In this document: positions 36,688-45,808 of the stretch, one piece after another
Layout: every line of letters begins with the position of its first letter
Position numbering within the stretch: the first letter of the stretch is position 1
Source: Kaistella sp. 97-N-M2
GTDB taxonomy: Bacteria; Bacteroidota; Bacteroidia; Flavobacteriales; Weeksellaceae
Assembly (NCBI RefSeq): GCF_021513235.1
Contig: NZ_CP090976.1
Location: 930,001 to 994,000 of the forward strand
Length of the DNA stretch: 64,000 bases
Direction: 5' to 3'
Notes under the pieces: generated by a model
Told to the model about the DNA's origin: nothing
Seen by the model: the letters and a program-made list of their open reading frames with translations, nothing else
The model's database searches: none
Program-made: the position numbers and the translations under genes

Positions 36688-38259
36688 ATGATAAAAGCAG
36701 ACGTACTCGTCATCGGATCCGGAATCTCCGGACTTTCTTACGCGATAAAAATTTCCGAGAAAATGCCCGAAGCCAAAATCATCATCGTTACAAAAGCCGA
36801 TGAAGACGAAAGCAACACCAAATACGCCCAGGGCGGTTTAGCCGTGGTGACCAATTTCGACAACGATAATTTCCAGAAACACATCGACGATACCATGCGC
36901 GCGGGCGACGGCGAAAATAATCTGGATGTCGTGAAAATGGTGATCGAAGAAGGTCCCGAACGGTTTAAAGAACTCGTAGAATGGGGCACCAATTTCGATC
37001 AGAAAGATGGGCATCTCATGCTTGGTCGAGAAGGCGGCCACACGGAGAACCGCATTGTGCATCACAAAGATATCACGGGGAAAGAAATTGAACGCGCTTT
37101 GCTCGCGACCGTAAATAAATCGCCGAATATCGAAATCATGGCGCATCATTACGTCATCGATCTGATCACGCAGCACCACGTTCCAAACAAAATTTTCGAC
37201 CTGAATAAAATCGACTGCTACGGCGCCTATATTTTGGACGAGAAAAACAAAAAAATCAAAAAGATTACGGCCAAAATTACTTTGGTTGCCACAGGCGGCG
37301 CCGGTCATGTTTATAAAAACACAACAAATCCGCTTATCGCAACAGGCGACGGAATTGCCTTCGTACACCGCGCGCGCGGCAAGGTCTCCAATATGCAGTA
37401 TTATCAGTTTCATCCCACGGCGTTGTATTCGAAAAGAGACGGCATGCTGTTTCTGATTTCGGAAGCGGTTCGGGGTGACGGCGCGAAACTCCGAACAAAA
37501 GACGGCGAAAAATTCATGCATAAATACGATGAACGCGAAGAACTGGCGTCCCGCGATATCGTAGCCCGCGCGATTGACAGTGAATTGAAAATTTCCGGCG
37601 CCGATTATGTTGGTCTGGACTGCCGCAATATGAACCACGAAAAATTCATGGATCATTTCCCTAACATCTATCAGAAATGCCTGGAAGAAGGTATTGATCC
37701 TTTCAAACAGCTAATTCCCGTCGTTCCGGCGTGTCATTATCTGATGGGCGGCATCGAAACCGATATGAGCGGACAGAGTTCCATTAAAAATTTATTTGCC
37801 GTGGGCGAATGTACGAACTCGGGTTTGCACGGTGCTAACCGGCTGGCCTCCAACTCTTTGCTGGAAGGTTTGGTTTTCGGTCACAATGCCGCGCTAAAAA
37901 CCGTCGAACTTTTGGAAATTAATGATTTTAATTTTGAAGATTTAAAGGCGGTCCCCGAATGGAACGAGGAAGGAATGAAAATGATGGACGAAATGGTGAT
38001 GGTTTCCTATTTTCGGCGACAGCTTCAGGAAATGATGAGCGATCTTGTAAGCATCGTACGAAGCAACGAAAGACTGTTGCTGGCAAAGAAAAAACAGCAG
38101 GAAATTTTCGAAGCGGTAACGGAACTTTACAATTATTCCATCATTTCGCCGCAACTTTCTGAACTGCGGAATCTGGTGAACATTTCTTATCTGATCATCA
38201 AACAGTCCATGAAAATGAAAAAAAACAAAGGCGCATTTTTTAATAAAGATTTAGTCTAA
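36688..38259 (+). CDS. nadB: L-aspartate oxidase
   Basis: FAD enzyme that oxidises aspartate to iminoaspartate, the first step of de novo NAD synthesis. The 523 residues include GSGISG in the FAD Rossmann motif (about 9-14), the family segment KYAQGGLAVV, the substrate-site region GREGGHTENRIVHHKDITG, and HGANRLASNSLLEGLVFG near the second FAD contact. It ends with the SdhA-like helical C-terminus. Its stop overlaps the ATG of the sulfurtransferase gene by one base (TAATG). NadA is not in the window. Confidence 0.97.
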   Translation: MIKADVLVIGSGISGLSYAIKISEKMPEAKIIIVTKADEDESNTKYAQGGLAVVTNFDNDNFQKHIDDTMRAGDGENNLDVVKMVIEEGPERFKELVEWGTNFDQKDGHLMLGREGGHTENRIVHHKDITGKEIERALLATVNKSPNIEIMAHHYVIDLITQHHVPNKIFDLNKIDCYGAYILDEKNKKIKKITAKITLVATGGAGHVYKNTTNPLIATGDGIAFVHRARGKVSNMQYYQFHPTALYSKRDGMLFLISEAVRGDGAKLRTKDGEKFMHKYDEREELASRDIVARAIDSELKISGADYVGLDCRNMNHEKFMDHFPNIYQKCLEEGIDPFKQLIPVVPACHYLMGGIETDMSGQSSIKNLFAVGECTNSGLHGANRLASNSLLEGLVFGHNAALKTVELLEINDFNFEDLKAVPEWNEEGMKMMDEMVMVSYFRRQLQEMMSDLVSIVRSNERLLLAKKKQQEIFEAVTELYNYSIISPQLSELRNLVNISYLIIKQSMKMKKNKGAFFNKDLV

Positions 38260-39104
38260 TGAAAATATCTCCCATTATCAACGCAGCAGAATTACGTAAT
38301 TTAAGCAAAGGCAATTTGGTTATTGTAGATGCGGGAAGTGGCGATGCTGCTTCTGAACATTACCTTTCGGAGCATATCGACGGGGCTCTGTATGTTGATT
38401 TGAATAAAGATTTAGCGCAAATTCCAGAAAACGCGAAGGACGGCGGGCGACATCCCTTGCCCGATTTGGAAAAATTTGCAGAACTTTTAGCAACACTTGG
38501 TATCGATGAAAATTCGCACATTATTGTATACGATGATAAAAATGCAGCCAACGCGGCGGCGAGATTTTGGTGGATGTTAAGATCCGTAGGAATAGAAAAC
38601 GTGCAGGTTTTAAACGGTGGTTTTCAAGCGGCGAAAGCGCAGGGGTTTCCAATCAATTCAGAAATTGCAGAAGCGGGAAAAGTGGAAAAACTTACGCTAA
38701 AAAAGTGGAAACTGCCGAAAGTTGATATGGATTTCATCGAAAAGAACTCAGAAAATCCCGAATTTACCGTGATTGATGTTCGCGAGAAAGACCGTTACGA
38801 CGGCAAATCTGAACCTATCGATGAAATTGCGGGACATATTCCGGGTGCGGTCAATATTCCCTTTAAAGAAAACCTGAACGAAGACGGAACTTTTAAAAAT
38901 CCGGATATTCTTCGGAAAAAATATGATAAGATCTTAAAAAACACAAACTCCACGAAAATCGCAGTCCATTGCGGTTCGGGCGTAACAGCCTGTCATACTT
39001 TGCTGGCTTTGGATTATGCCGGCTTCGAAATCCCCAGTCTCTACGTCGGTTCCTGGAGCGAATGGTCGCGAAACGACAAACCGGTTGCAAAAAATATTGA
39101 TTAA
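38259..39104 (+). CDS. Sulfurtransferase with two rhodanese domains
   Basis: A thiosulfate/3-mercaptopyruvate sulfurtransferase of 281 residues. The inactive N-terminal rhodanese domain (about 1-135) is followed by an active C-terminal one with Cys238 in HCGSGVTAC. The loop CGSGVTA is the signature of the mercaptopyruvate-preferring branch. It is translationally coupled to nadB and lies 35 bp before nadC. It might provide persulfide for the iron-sulfur cluster of quinolinate synthase (inference). Confidence 0.93.
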   Translation: MKISPIINAAELRNLSKGNLVIVDAGSGDAASEHYLSEHIDGALYVDLNKDLAQIPENAKDGGRHPLPDLEKFAELLATLGIDENSHIIVYDDKNAANAAARFWWMLRSVGIENVQVLNGGFQAAKAQGFPINSEIAEAGKVEKLTLKKWKLPKVDMDFIEKNSENPEFTVIDVREKDRYDGKSEPIDEIAGHIPGAVNIPFKENLNEDGTFKNPDILRKKYDKILKNTNSTKIAVHCGSGVTACHTLLALDYAGFEIPSLYVGSWSEWSRNDKPVAKNID

Positions 39105-39139
39105 ATTTAAACCTTCGAAAGTTTTCAAAAAAATAAAGA

Positions 39140-40000
39140 ATGAAAAGACCCGCCTACGTAACGAAAGATGCCTTAAAAACTTTTATTAAAAATGCTTTGG
39201 AAGAAGACATTCGCGAAGGCGACCACTCTACTTTAGCCACGATTCCGAAAGATCTGCAGCAGAAAGCAAGATTGCTGGTAAAAGAAGACTGTATTTTGGC
39301 GGGTGTGGAACTGGCTGAAATTATTTTCAACACTTTCGATAAAAATTTGAAAGTCGAAGTTTTCATTAAAGACGGAGAAATGGCAAAAGCGGGCGATGTG
39401 GCTTTTTTTGTTACCGGAAATGCGCGGTCGATCCTCTCCACGGAACGGTTTATCCTAAACTGCATGCAGAGAATGAGCGGAATTGCGACGCTAACGCACG
39501 ACTGGGATTCGCGGTTGCTGGGCACGAAAACGAAACTTTTGGATACCAGAAAAACAACACCCAATTTCCGGATTTGCGAGAAATGGGCCGTCGCTATTGG
39601 CGGCGGAACAAATCACCGATATGGTTTGTACGATATGATTATGCTGAAGGACAACCACATCGATTACAACGGAAGTATTACGAATGCGGTAAAAATGGCG
39701 CAGGAATACATCAAAAAAAATAAAAAGAAACTGAAGATCGAAGTTGAGACGCGCACGCTTCTGGAAGTTGAAGAAGCTATAAAAGCCGGTGCAGACCGAA
39801 TTATGCTGGATAATATGGACACCCAAACCATGAAAAAAGCCGTACACCTCATCAACGGGAAATGCGAAAGCGAAGCCTCGGGCGGCATAACGCGCGACAT
39901 GTTGAAAAACATTGCAAATACAGGGGTGGATTACATTTCTGCGGGCGCCTTAACGCACTCTGCCTCGAACATTGACCTAAGTTTAAAAGCGGTGAAATAA
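39140..40000 (+). CDS. nadC: Nicotinate-nucleotide pyrophosphorylase (carboxylating)
   Basis: Converts quinolinate and PRPP to nicotinate mononucleotide in NAD synthesis. The 286-residue protein has the N-terminal alpha/beta sandwich (EDIREGDHSTLATIP, RSILSTERFILNCMQRMSGIAT) and the barrel with LDTRKTTPNFR, MLKDNHI and EVETRTLLEVEEA as substrate-binding strands. The last segments SGGITRDMLKNIANTGVDYI and SAGALTHS are classic family motifs. Third gene of nadB-sulfurtransferase-nadC, ended by a strong terminator. Confidence 0.97.
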   Translation: MKRPAYVTKDALKTFIKNALEEDIREGDHSTLATIPKDLQQKARLLVKEDCILAGVELAEIIFNTFDKNLKVEVFIKDGEMAKAGDVAFFVTGNARSILSTERFILNCMQRMSGIATLTHDWDSRLLGTKTKLLDTRKTTPNFRICEKWAVAIGGGTNHRYGLYDMIMLKDNHIDYNGSITNAVKMAQEYIKKNKKKLKIEVETRTLLEVEEAIKAGADRIMLDNMDTQTMKKAVHLINGKCESEASGGITRDMLKNIANTGVDYISAGALTHSASNIDLSLKAVK

Positions 40001-40035
40001 TTTATTGAAATAGTAATTATAATCTAACAAATCCG

Positions 40036-40067
40036 AAAATTATGCAATGCGCATAATTTTTTTTTTT
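40036..40067 (+). terminator. Intrinsic terminator after nadC
   Basis: AAAATTATGC and GCATAATTTT form a perfect 10-bp stem with a 5-nt loop, followed by a long T run. Confidence 0.9.
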
Positions 40068-40171
40068 GAATAATTGCGGCTCCAACGGATTTAAAATCAA
40101 TAATTTAATATAAAAATTAACAAAACTTTAAAATTTAACAATTTATTAATAAATGTTCCGTTTTTTTTAAA

Positions 40172-40179
40172 TAGTTTTG
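40172..40179 (+). promoter_or_regulatory. Putative -7 box of the TonB-dependent receptor
   Basis: TAGTTTTG, 38 nt before the ATG at 40218, in a very AT-rich leader; no clear -33. Confidence 0.45.
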
Positions 40180-40217
40180 CAAAAAATTAATTAGAACTAA
40201 AAATAAGTCTAAAATTT

Positions 40218-42707
40218 ATGAAAAGTATTTTGTTAAAAAAATCGATGTTAACGGTGGTTATCACTCTTTCAACGGCAAGCGTATATTATGCGCAGTCTGT
40301 GAAAGATACTTTGAACAGAGAAGCAGACATTGAGCAGGTGGTATTAACCGGTGTTGCCGATCTTGCGAAAGACAGAAAAACTCCCGTAGCAGTCTCTACC
40401 ATCAAAGAAGAGCAGATCATTAAAAAACTGGGTAACCAGGAATTTCCGGAAATTCTAAACACAACACCTTCCGTTTACGCAACGAAAGGAGGCGGTGGTT
40501 TTGGAGACTCCAGAGTGAATGTTCGTGGATTTGATCAGGTAAATACTGCCGTATTGATCAACGGGGTTCCGATTAATGACATGGAAAACGGTTCTGTATA
40601 CTGGTCGAACTGGGCCGGACTTGCGGATGTAACTTCTGCAATGCAGGTTCAGAGAGGTTTAGGTTCTTCAAAACTGGCTATTGCTTCTGTTGGTGGAACC
40701 ATTAACATTTTAACCAGATCAGCAGATAAAAAAAGACAGGCGAATGTTACTTTAGGTGTGGGTAATGATGGTTATTACAAATCCTTATTTTCTTACAACA
40801 CAGGAAAATCCGAAAAAGGTTGGTCTTCTTCATTCTTAGTGAGCAGAACAGCAGGTTCAATGTACGCAGACGGAACTGAATTCGAAGGGTACAACTACTA
40901 TTTTGCTTTAGGATTTAACCCTTCTGAAAAACACGATTTACAATTTACGATTACGGGCGCGCCGCAATGGCACAACCAAAGATCTTTTTCACCCACAATT
41001 GCAGAATATCAAAAATACAGCGAAAACGGGGAGATCGACAGAAGATATAACCTTAACTGGGGTTACAAAAGTGATGAGACAGGTGTAAGAAGAGAATATT
41101 CTTTTGCCAGAAATTATTATCACAAACCGGTAATGTCCTTAAACTGGGACTGGACCATTTCTCCTGCTTCTAAATTATCAACTGTGGTTTATGCTTCATT
41201 TGGTAGAGGTGGTGGAACTGGAACTTTAGGAAAAGTGAACAACAAAACCGAAAATGGTTTCAGAACCTCTGAAGGATATATCGATTTCGACGCAATCGTG
41301 GAGGCAAACCAAGCAATTGCTGCTCCAGGAACTGGTGCTAATGCTGTTTTCACCAGAAGATCATCCATCAACTCTCATAACTGGATTGGAGCAATCTCCA
41401 GTTTCAATCACAAAATCAACGAGAATTTAAACTTCTCCGTAGGTGTGGATGCCAGATATTACAAAGGAATTCACTACAGAGTATCTTCAGATCTTTTAGG
41501 CGCGAAATATATTGTAGACAATACCGACATTAACAATCCAAACAGACAGTTAACCAACACTTATAGTGCGACGCCAAACTGGAATCCATTCGGAAGCAAA
41601 ACCAACGAAGAGAAAATCGTTTATTATAATGATGGGATTGTAAAATGGTTAGGAGGTTTCGGTCAGTTAGAATACTCGAACGATCTAATTTCTGCATTTG
41701 TTCAGGGATCTGTTTCCAACCAGGGTTTCCAAAGAGTAGATTACTTCCTGTACGCTCCGAACGAACAAAAAACCAAAAACCAAAGCCTTACCGGTTATAA
41801 CGTTAAAGGGGGTGCAAACTTCAATATCTCTTCCACAAGTAACATTTTTGGTAACATTGGTTACTACGAAAGACAACCTTTCTTTGGTGCTGTATTTTTA
41901 AATAATAGAAACGACATCAACGAAAACCTGACGAACGAGAAGATTTTCTCGGCAGAAATCGGTTACGGGTACAGATCACCTATTTTAGATGCAAACGTAA
42001 ACGTGTACAGAACATCTTGGGATGATATCTACAAAAGAATCTCTTACCGTGATGCTGTTGCAAATAAAACCTATTATGCAAGCGTTTTAGGAATCAACGA
42101 AATTCACCAGGGGGTGGAACTTGATTTTGTTGTGAAAGCGATCAACAAATTAAGAATCAACGGTATGTTATCTGTGGGTGACTGGTATTACAACAAAGAC
42201 GTTACCGCTTCTTTCGTTGACGATGAAACAAGAGAAGTTATTAAAGCAGGTCAACTTTTAATTAAAGACGTAAAAGTAGGCGACGCCGCTCAACTTACCG
42301 CATCTTTAGGAGCAGATTTAGACGTAACTAACTGGTTCTCTCTTGATGCAAGTTACCGTTATGCCGATAAACTTTATTCCAGCTACGATCCTGCCGCAAG
42401 TATAGACACCAGAAGAGAGGCGATTGAACTGCCTTCTTTCGGACTTCTTGATGCCGGAGCTTCTTTTAAATTTAAATTGAACAAAGACCAAGGTTTCAGA
42501 TTCAGAGTTAACGTAAACAATGTGCTGGATGAAACTTATATCGCAGAATCAAGAACAAGTATTTTACCTACAGATAAAGTAAGTTCTGCTGCAAATGCAC
42601 AGACTTATCAGGAAGCTGGTAGAATCTATGATGGTATTGCAGATGGCAACCAGGTATATTTCGGATTCGGAAGAACATGGAACGCTTCGGTAACATTTAC
42701 TTTCTAG
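40218..42707 (+). CDS. TonB-dependent outer-membrane receptor
   Basis: The 829-residue protein has a signal peptide (about 1-25), then a TonB-box-like region (DIEQVVLTGVADLAKDRKTP). The plug domain includes NVRGFDQVNTAVLINGVPIND, and a 22-strand-type barrel rich in aromatic residues ends in WNASVTFTF with the terminal Phe. It lacks the N-terminal carboxypeptidase-regulatory domain found in the 52725 receptor, and no SusD gene follows. The transported ligand (siderophore, vitamin or other) cannot be read from sequence. Confidence 0.93.
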   Translation: MKSILLKKSMLTVVITLSTASVYYAQSVKDTLNREADIEQVVLTGVADLAKDRKTPVAVSTIKEEQIIKKLGNQEFPEILNTTPSVYATKGGGGFGDSRVNVRGFDQVNTAVLINGVPINDMENGSVYWSNWAGLADVTSAMQVQRGLGSSKLAIASVGGTINILTRSADKKRQANVTLGVGNDGYYKSLFSYNTGKSEKGWSSSFLVSRTAGSMYADGTEFEGYNYYFALGFNPSEKHDLQFTITGAPQWHNQRSFSPTIAEYQKYSENGEIDRRYNLNWGYKSDETGVRREYSFARNYYHKPVMSLNWDWTISPASKLSTVVYASFGRGGGTGTLGKVNNKTENGFRTSEGYIDFDAIVEANQAIAAPGTGANAVFTRRSSINSHNWIGAISSFNHKINENLNFSVGVDARYYKGIHYRVSSDLLGAKYIVDNTDINNPNRQLTNTYSATPNWNPFGSKTNEEKIVYYNDGIVKWLGGFGQLEYSNDLISAFVQGSVSNQGFQRVDYFLYAPNEQKTKNQSLTGYNVKGGANFNISSTSNIFGNIGYYERQPFFGAVFLNNRNDINENLTNEKIFSAEIGYGYRSPILDANVNVYRTSWDDIYKRISYRDAVANKTYYASVLGINEIHQGVELDFVVKAINKLRINGMLSVGDWYYNKDVTASFVDDETREVIKAGQLLIKDVKVGDAAQLTASLGADLDVTNWFSLDASYRYADKLYSSYDPAASIDTRREAIELPSFGLLDAGASFKFKLNKDQGFRFRVNVNNVLDETYIAESRTSILPTDKVSSAANAQTYQEAGRIYDGIADGNQVYFGFGRTWNASVTFTF

Positions 42708-42733
42708 TAAATAGCAACCTCATTATCAACTTT

Positions 42734-42761
42734 AATCCCGGCATTCGTCGGGATTTTTTTT
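42734..42761 (+). terminator. Intrinsic terminator after the TonB receptor
   Basis: AATCCCG and CGGGATT pair around an 8-nt loop and run into a T tract that overlaps the next promoter. Confidence 0.85.
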
Positions 42762-42768
42762 ATCTTTG
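42761..42768 (+). promoter_or_regulatory. Putative -7 box of the 42791 gene
   Basis: TATCTTTG begins on the last base of the terminator T run and ends 22 nt before the ATG. Confidence 0.45.
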
Positions 42769-42790
42769 CGCTTAACTTAAAAATAACATT

Positions 42791-43231
42791 ATGGATTTTT
42801 ACAACATTTTTCTTCAGGCACACAAAGGATTCGGTTACCTCGTTCTGCTTCTTGTGGCAGTTTTCCTTGTATCACTGCTCGTCTGCATGTTTGGCTACTC
42901 CGGAAAGATTTCCAAACTGCTCAAAAAATCCACGTTATTTACGATGATTATGTTCCATATTCAGGCCCTGATTGGGATTGTTTTGTTATTCATCTTTTCT
43001 CCCGGTTTTAAAGCCGCTTTAGACGGTGGAACATTAATGAGCGACTCGTACAACAGACAAACATTTGTAGAACACCCTTTCTCTATGGTTGTAGGTGCAG
43101 TTTTGATGACCATCATCAACAAAAAATTAAAAACCAACGAAAAACTCAACTTCGGAATTGTAATTATGGGCGTTGTCGCAGTCTTGCTGTTTGCCTATGC
43201 CTTCCCGTGGACAAGAGTTTTCGGCGCATAG
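42791..43231 (+). CDS. Small four-helix membrane protein, unknown
   Basis: The 146-residue protein has four hydrophobic segments (about 15-35, 48-75, 95-112 and 120-140). A His-containing first part (FLQAHKGFGYLVLLL) and FHIQALIGIVLLFIF in the second helix are the most striking features. The His residues near membrane helices might bind heme, but I cannot assign a family. It appears monocistronic between two well-defined genes. Confidence 0.75.
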   Translation: MDFYNIFLQAHKGFGYLVLLLVAVFLVSLLVCMFGYSGKISKLLKKSTLFTMIMFHIQALIGIVLLFIFSPGFKAALDGGTLMSDSYNRQTFVEHPFSMVVGAVLMTIINKKLKTNEKLNFGIVIMGVVAVLLFAYAFPWTRVFGA

Positions 43232-43304
43232 TTATAACTTCGTGTAAAAAGAGGCAGCTTATACCTGTTCATTCTTTTTAAAATTATCAATAATTACTTA
43301 TAAA

Positions 43305-44297
43305 ATGAAAGTAGCACTTGTAGGCGCAACCGGAATGGTGGGCCAGGTGATGTTAAAAGTTTTAGAGGAAAGAAATTTTCCTCTTACCGAACTGATTCCC
43401 GTGGCGTCCGAAAAATCGGTGGGCAAAGTTGTTACTTTTAAAGGAAAAGACTTTCAAGTTGTGTCCATGCAAACGGCGATCGACATGATGCCCGAAATCG
43501 CCCTGTTTTCCGCCGGCGGAACAACTTCTCTGGAGTTTGCGCCTCAGTTCGCCGCCGTGGGAACTACGGTCATCGACAATTCTTCTGCGTGGCGAATGGA
43601 AGCCGACAAAAAACTCGTTGTTCCCGAAATCAATGCAACAGAATTGACGAAAGACGATAAGATCATCGCCAACCCAAACTGTTCCACCATTCAGCTGGTG
43701 ATGGTTTTGCATCCTTTAAATTTAAAATATAACCTGAAACGCGTTATCGTTTCCACCTATCAATCGGTGACGGGCACCGGGAAAAATGCCGTCGATCAGC
43801 TCAACGCAGAAATCGCCGGAAATAAAGAGGCCGGAAAAGTGTATCCGTACGAAATCTTTAAAAATGCTTTGCCACAGTGCGATGTTTTTTCTGATGATGA
43901 TTACACGAAAGAGGAAATTAAACTCATGACGGAACCCAAAAAGATTTTAGGCGACAACACCTTCAATATTACCGCCACAGCAGTTCGGGTTCCCGTACAG
44001 GGCGGACATTCCGAAAGTGTGAATATCGAATTTGAAAATGAATTTGACCTTGCGGAGATCCGAAACATTCTTTCCAATACGCCCGGCGTAGTTGTTCTCG
44101 ACGACGTTAAAAATAAAATTTACCCGATGCCGCTGTACGCGGAAGGAAAAGATGAGGTTTTCGTCGGAAGAATCCGACGGGACATTTCCCAACCGAAGAC
44201 ACTCAACATGTGGATCGTCGCCGATAATCTCCGCAAAGGCGCCGCAACAAACGCCGTGCAGATCGCGGAGTATCTGCTCGAAAACAAATTGGTTTAA
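43305..44297 (+). CDS. asd: Aspartate-semialdehyde dehydrogenase
   Basis: NADP-dependent step of lysine, threonine and methionine synthesis and of diaminopimelate for peptidoglycan: aspartyl phosphate to aspartate semialdehyde. The 330 residues show GATGMVGQVM at 7-16, the SAGG loop at 69-72, the catalytic Cys126 in NPNCSTIQLV, and the VPVQGGHSESVNIEF segment with the conserved His. Normal length. A strong terminator follows. Confidence 0.97.
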   Translation: MKVALVGATGMVGQVMLKVLEERNFPLTELIPVASEKSVGKVVTFKGKDFQVVSMQTAIDMMPEIALFSAGGTTSLEFAPQFAAVGTTVIDNSSAWRMEADKKLVVPEINATELTKDDKIIANPNCSTIQLVMVLHPLNLKYNLKRVIVSTYQSVTGTGKNAVDQLNAEIAGNKEAGKVYPYEIFKNALPQCDVFSDDDYTKEEIKLMTEPKKILGDNTFNITATAVRVPVQGGHSESVNIEFENEFDLAEIRNILSNTPGVVVLDDVKNKIYPMPLYAEGKDEVFVGRIRRDISQPKTLNMWIVADNLRKGAATNAVQIAEYLLENKLV

Positions 44298-44299
44298 AC

Positions 44300-44325
44300 A
44301 AATGCTCACGAAGGTGAGCATTTTT
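44300..44325 (+). terminator. Intrinsic terminator after asd
   Basis: AAATGCTCAC and GTGAGCATTT form a perfect 10-bp stem closed by a GAAG tetraloop, then TTAATT. Confidence 0.85.
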
Positions 44326-44369
44326 AATTAGACGCCTCAAACATTTATGATAACTGTAATAGAACTGTA

Positions 44370-45377
44370 ATGACAGAAAACGCTGATTCCACCACCACCA
44401 GTTTCACCTTTCAGCGATGGGTGGCCATCATCGGAATTGCCCTTTTCATTGCGAAACTCATCGCCTGGCATTTAACCAATTCCGACGCGGTTTTTTCCGA
44501 TGCGATGGAAAGTATTGTGAACATCATTGCCGCTTTTATGGGTCTGTATTCGCTGTATCTGGCGGCGAAACCGAAAGACCGCGAACATCCGTACGGTCAT
44601 GGCAAAGTGGAATTCGTAACGTCCGGAATTGAAGGCGCGCTTATTATTTTCGCCGGCGTCATCATCATTGTGCAATCTGTCAATTCGTTGTTGGAAGGCA
44701 ATATTCCGCAAAAACTGGACTGGGGAATTCTCATTATCGCGGTTACAGCCGGAATTAATTATTTGATCGGTTACATTTCTTATAAAAAAGGCGTTAAGGA
44801 GAATTCCCTTGTGCTTCAAAGCTCCGGGAAACATCTGCAGAGTGATACGTTTACCACTTTGGGCGTTGTACTCAGTTTGGTTTTGGTTTATTTTACGAAA
44901 ATCTACTGGATCGACGGCGTGGTGGCACTGCTTTTTGGAGGTTATATTATGTTTGTGGGTTACAAGATCATCCGAAAAGCTTTAAGTGGAATTATGGATG
45001 AAGCTGATCTCGACATGCTCTCGCGTCTCTCAAGTTTTCTGAATGACAACCGGAAACCTGAGTGGATCGACATTCACAACATGCGAATCCAGCAGCACGG
45101 CAGCGGTCTTCATATCGACGCGCATTTAACGATTCCGTGGTATTTTGAACTGCGAAAAGCACATAACTCCATGGAAGAGCTTTATAAACTGATTGGCGAA
45201 AATACCGATCGCGAGATCGAATTCAATTTCCATTTAGATGATTGTAAACCTTTATCCTGCGAGATTTGCCAACTTTTTGGATGTCCTGTTCGGGAAAGAC
45301 CTTTCGTCAAAAAAATCGGATGGAACTACAAAAATATTGCTCAGGAAAATAAACACGACGTGAATACAAAATTCTAA
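44370..45377 (+). CDS. Cation diffusion facilitator (metal efflux) transporter
   Basis: Inner-membrane proton-driven exporter of divalent metals, 335 residues. About six helices carry the CDF signature AMESIVNIIAAFMGLYSLYL with its Asp ligands in NSDAVFSDAMES. The cytosolic loop DREHPYGHGKVEF is typical, and the second ligand pair is in HLQSDTFTT. A C-terminal cytoplasmic domain of about 90 residues ends with a cysteine cluster (DDCKPLSCEICQLFGC). It overlaps the XrtF-partner gene tail-to-tail by 4 bp. Confidence 0.93.
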   Translation: MTENADSTTTSFTFQRWVAIIGIALFIAKLIAWHLTNSDAVFSDAMESIVNIIAAFMGLYSLYLAAKPKDREHPYGHGKVEFVTSGIEGALIIFAGVIIIVQSVNSLLEGNIPQKLDWGILIIAVTAGINYLIGYISYKKGVKENSLVLQSSGKHLQSDTFTTLGVVLSLVLVYFTKIYWIDGVVALLFGGYIMFVGYKIIRKALSGIMDEADLDMLSRLSSFLNDNRKPEWIDIHNMRIQQHGSGLHIDAHLTIPWYFELRKAHNSMEELYKLIGENTDREIEFNFHLDDCKPLSCEICQLFGCPVRERPFVKKIGWNYKNIAQENKHDVNTKF

Positions 45378-45808
45378 ATTTTGCCCGCCATTTGTTTTCG
45401 GTAATAAAACAACGGAATGATGAGCAACAAAATTAAGGGTTGAATGACGAATCTACGCATATAAAAAGAGAAGAGATAGCCGATTTCAAATTTCGTGTGG
45501 ATGCAGTAGAGGTAGATCGGTAAGGTAATCGCAAAAACAATCAGCATTAAAACGCCCGCCTGTATGGTCCATTTTTTATTTTTAAAAATAAAAAAAACCG
45601 CGGCACAAGAGAATATCAGGTTTAGGAGAAAGCGAAAAAGATGGTTAACAACGAGCTTCAGCCATGCAAACTCGGGGAAGTCAGCATTTTTGTTTGCCTC
45701 GTGAAAGTAATACAGAAAAGGATCGTAAAAGATTTTATCTTCGAGCATCCGCACCGCGATGAGACCAAAAATTGCGGATATCACCAAAAACCACCTAAGA
45801 ATTTTCAT
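45374..45808 (-). CDS. Exosortase F system-associated membrane protein
   Basis: The 144-residue protein has four to five hydrophobic helices. The N-terminal RMLEDKIFYDPFLYYFHEA segment, followed by FRFLLNLIFSCAAVFFIF, is what I recall of the small partner protein encoded next to exosortase F in Flavobacteriia. Its start overlaps the XrtF gene by 14 bp, so the two are translated together. Role unknown; it may aid folding or substrate handling of XrtF. Confidence 0.8.
   Translation of the reverse strand: MKILRWFLVISAIFGLIAVRMLEDKIFYDPFLYYFHEANKNADFPEFAWLKLVVNHLFRFLLNLIFSCAAVFFIFKNKKWTIQAGVLMLIVFAITLPIYLYCIHTKFEIGYLFSFYMRRFVIQPLILLLIIPLFYYRKQMAGKI

Noticed and set aside
36615..36803. 62-codon frame between toxin and nadB
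   Set aside because: Overlaps the true C-terminal frame of the frameshifted toxin and the start of nadB; no family signal.
36838..37656. Antisense frame of 272 codons over nadB
   Set aside because: Rich in Phe, His and Val in the pattern expected from the reverse of an Asp/Glu/Lys-rich gene; no family signal.
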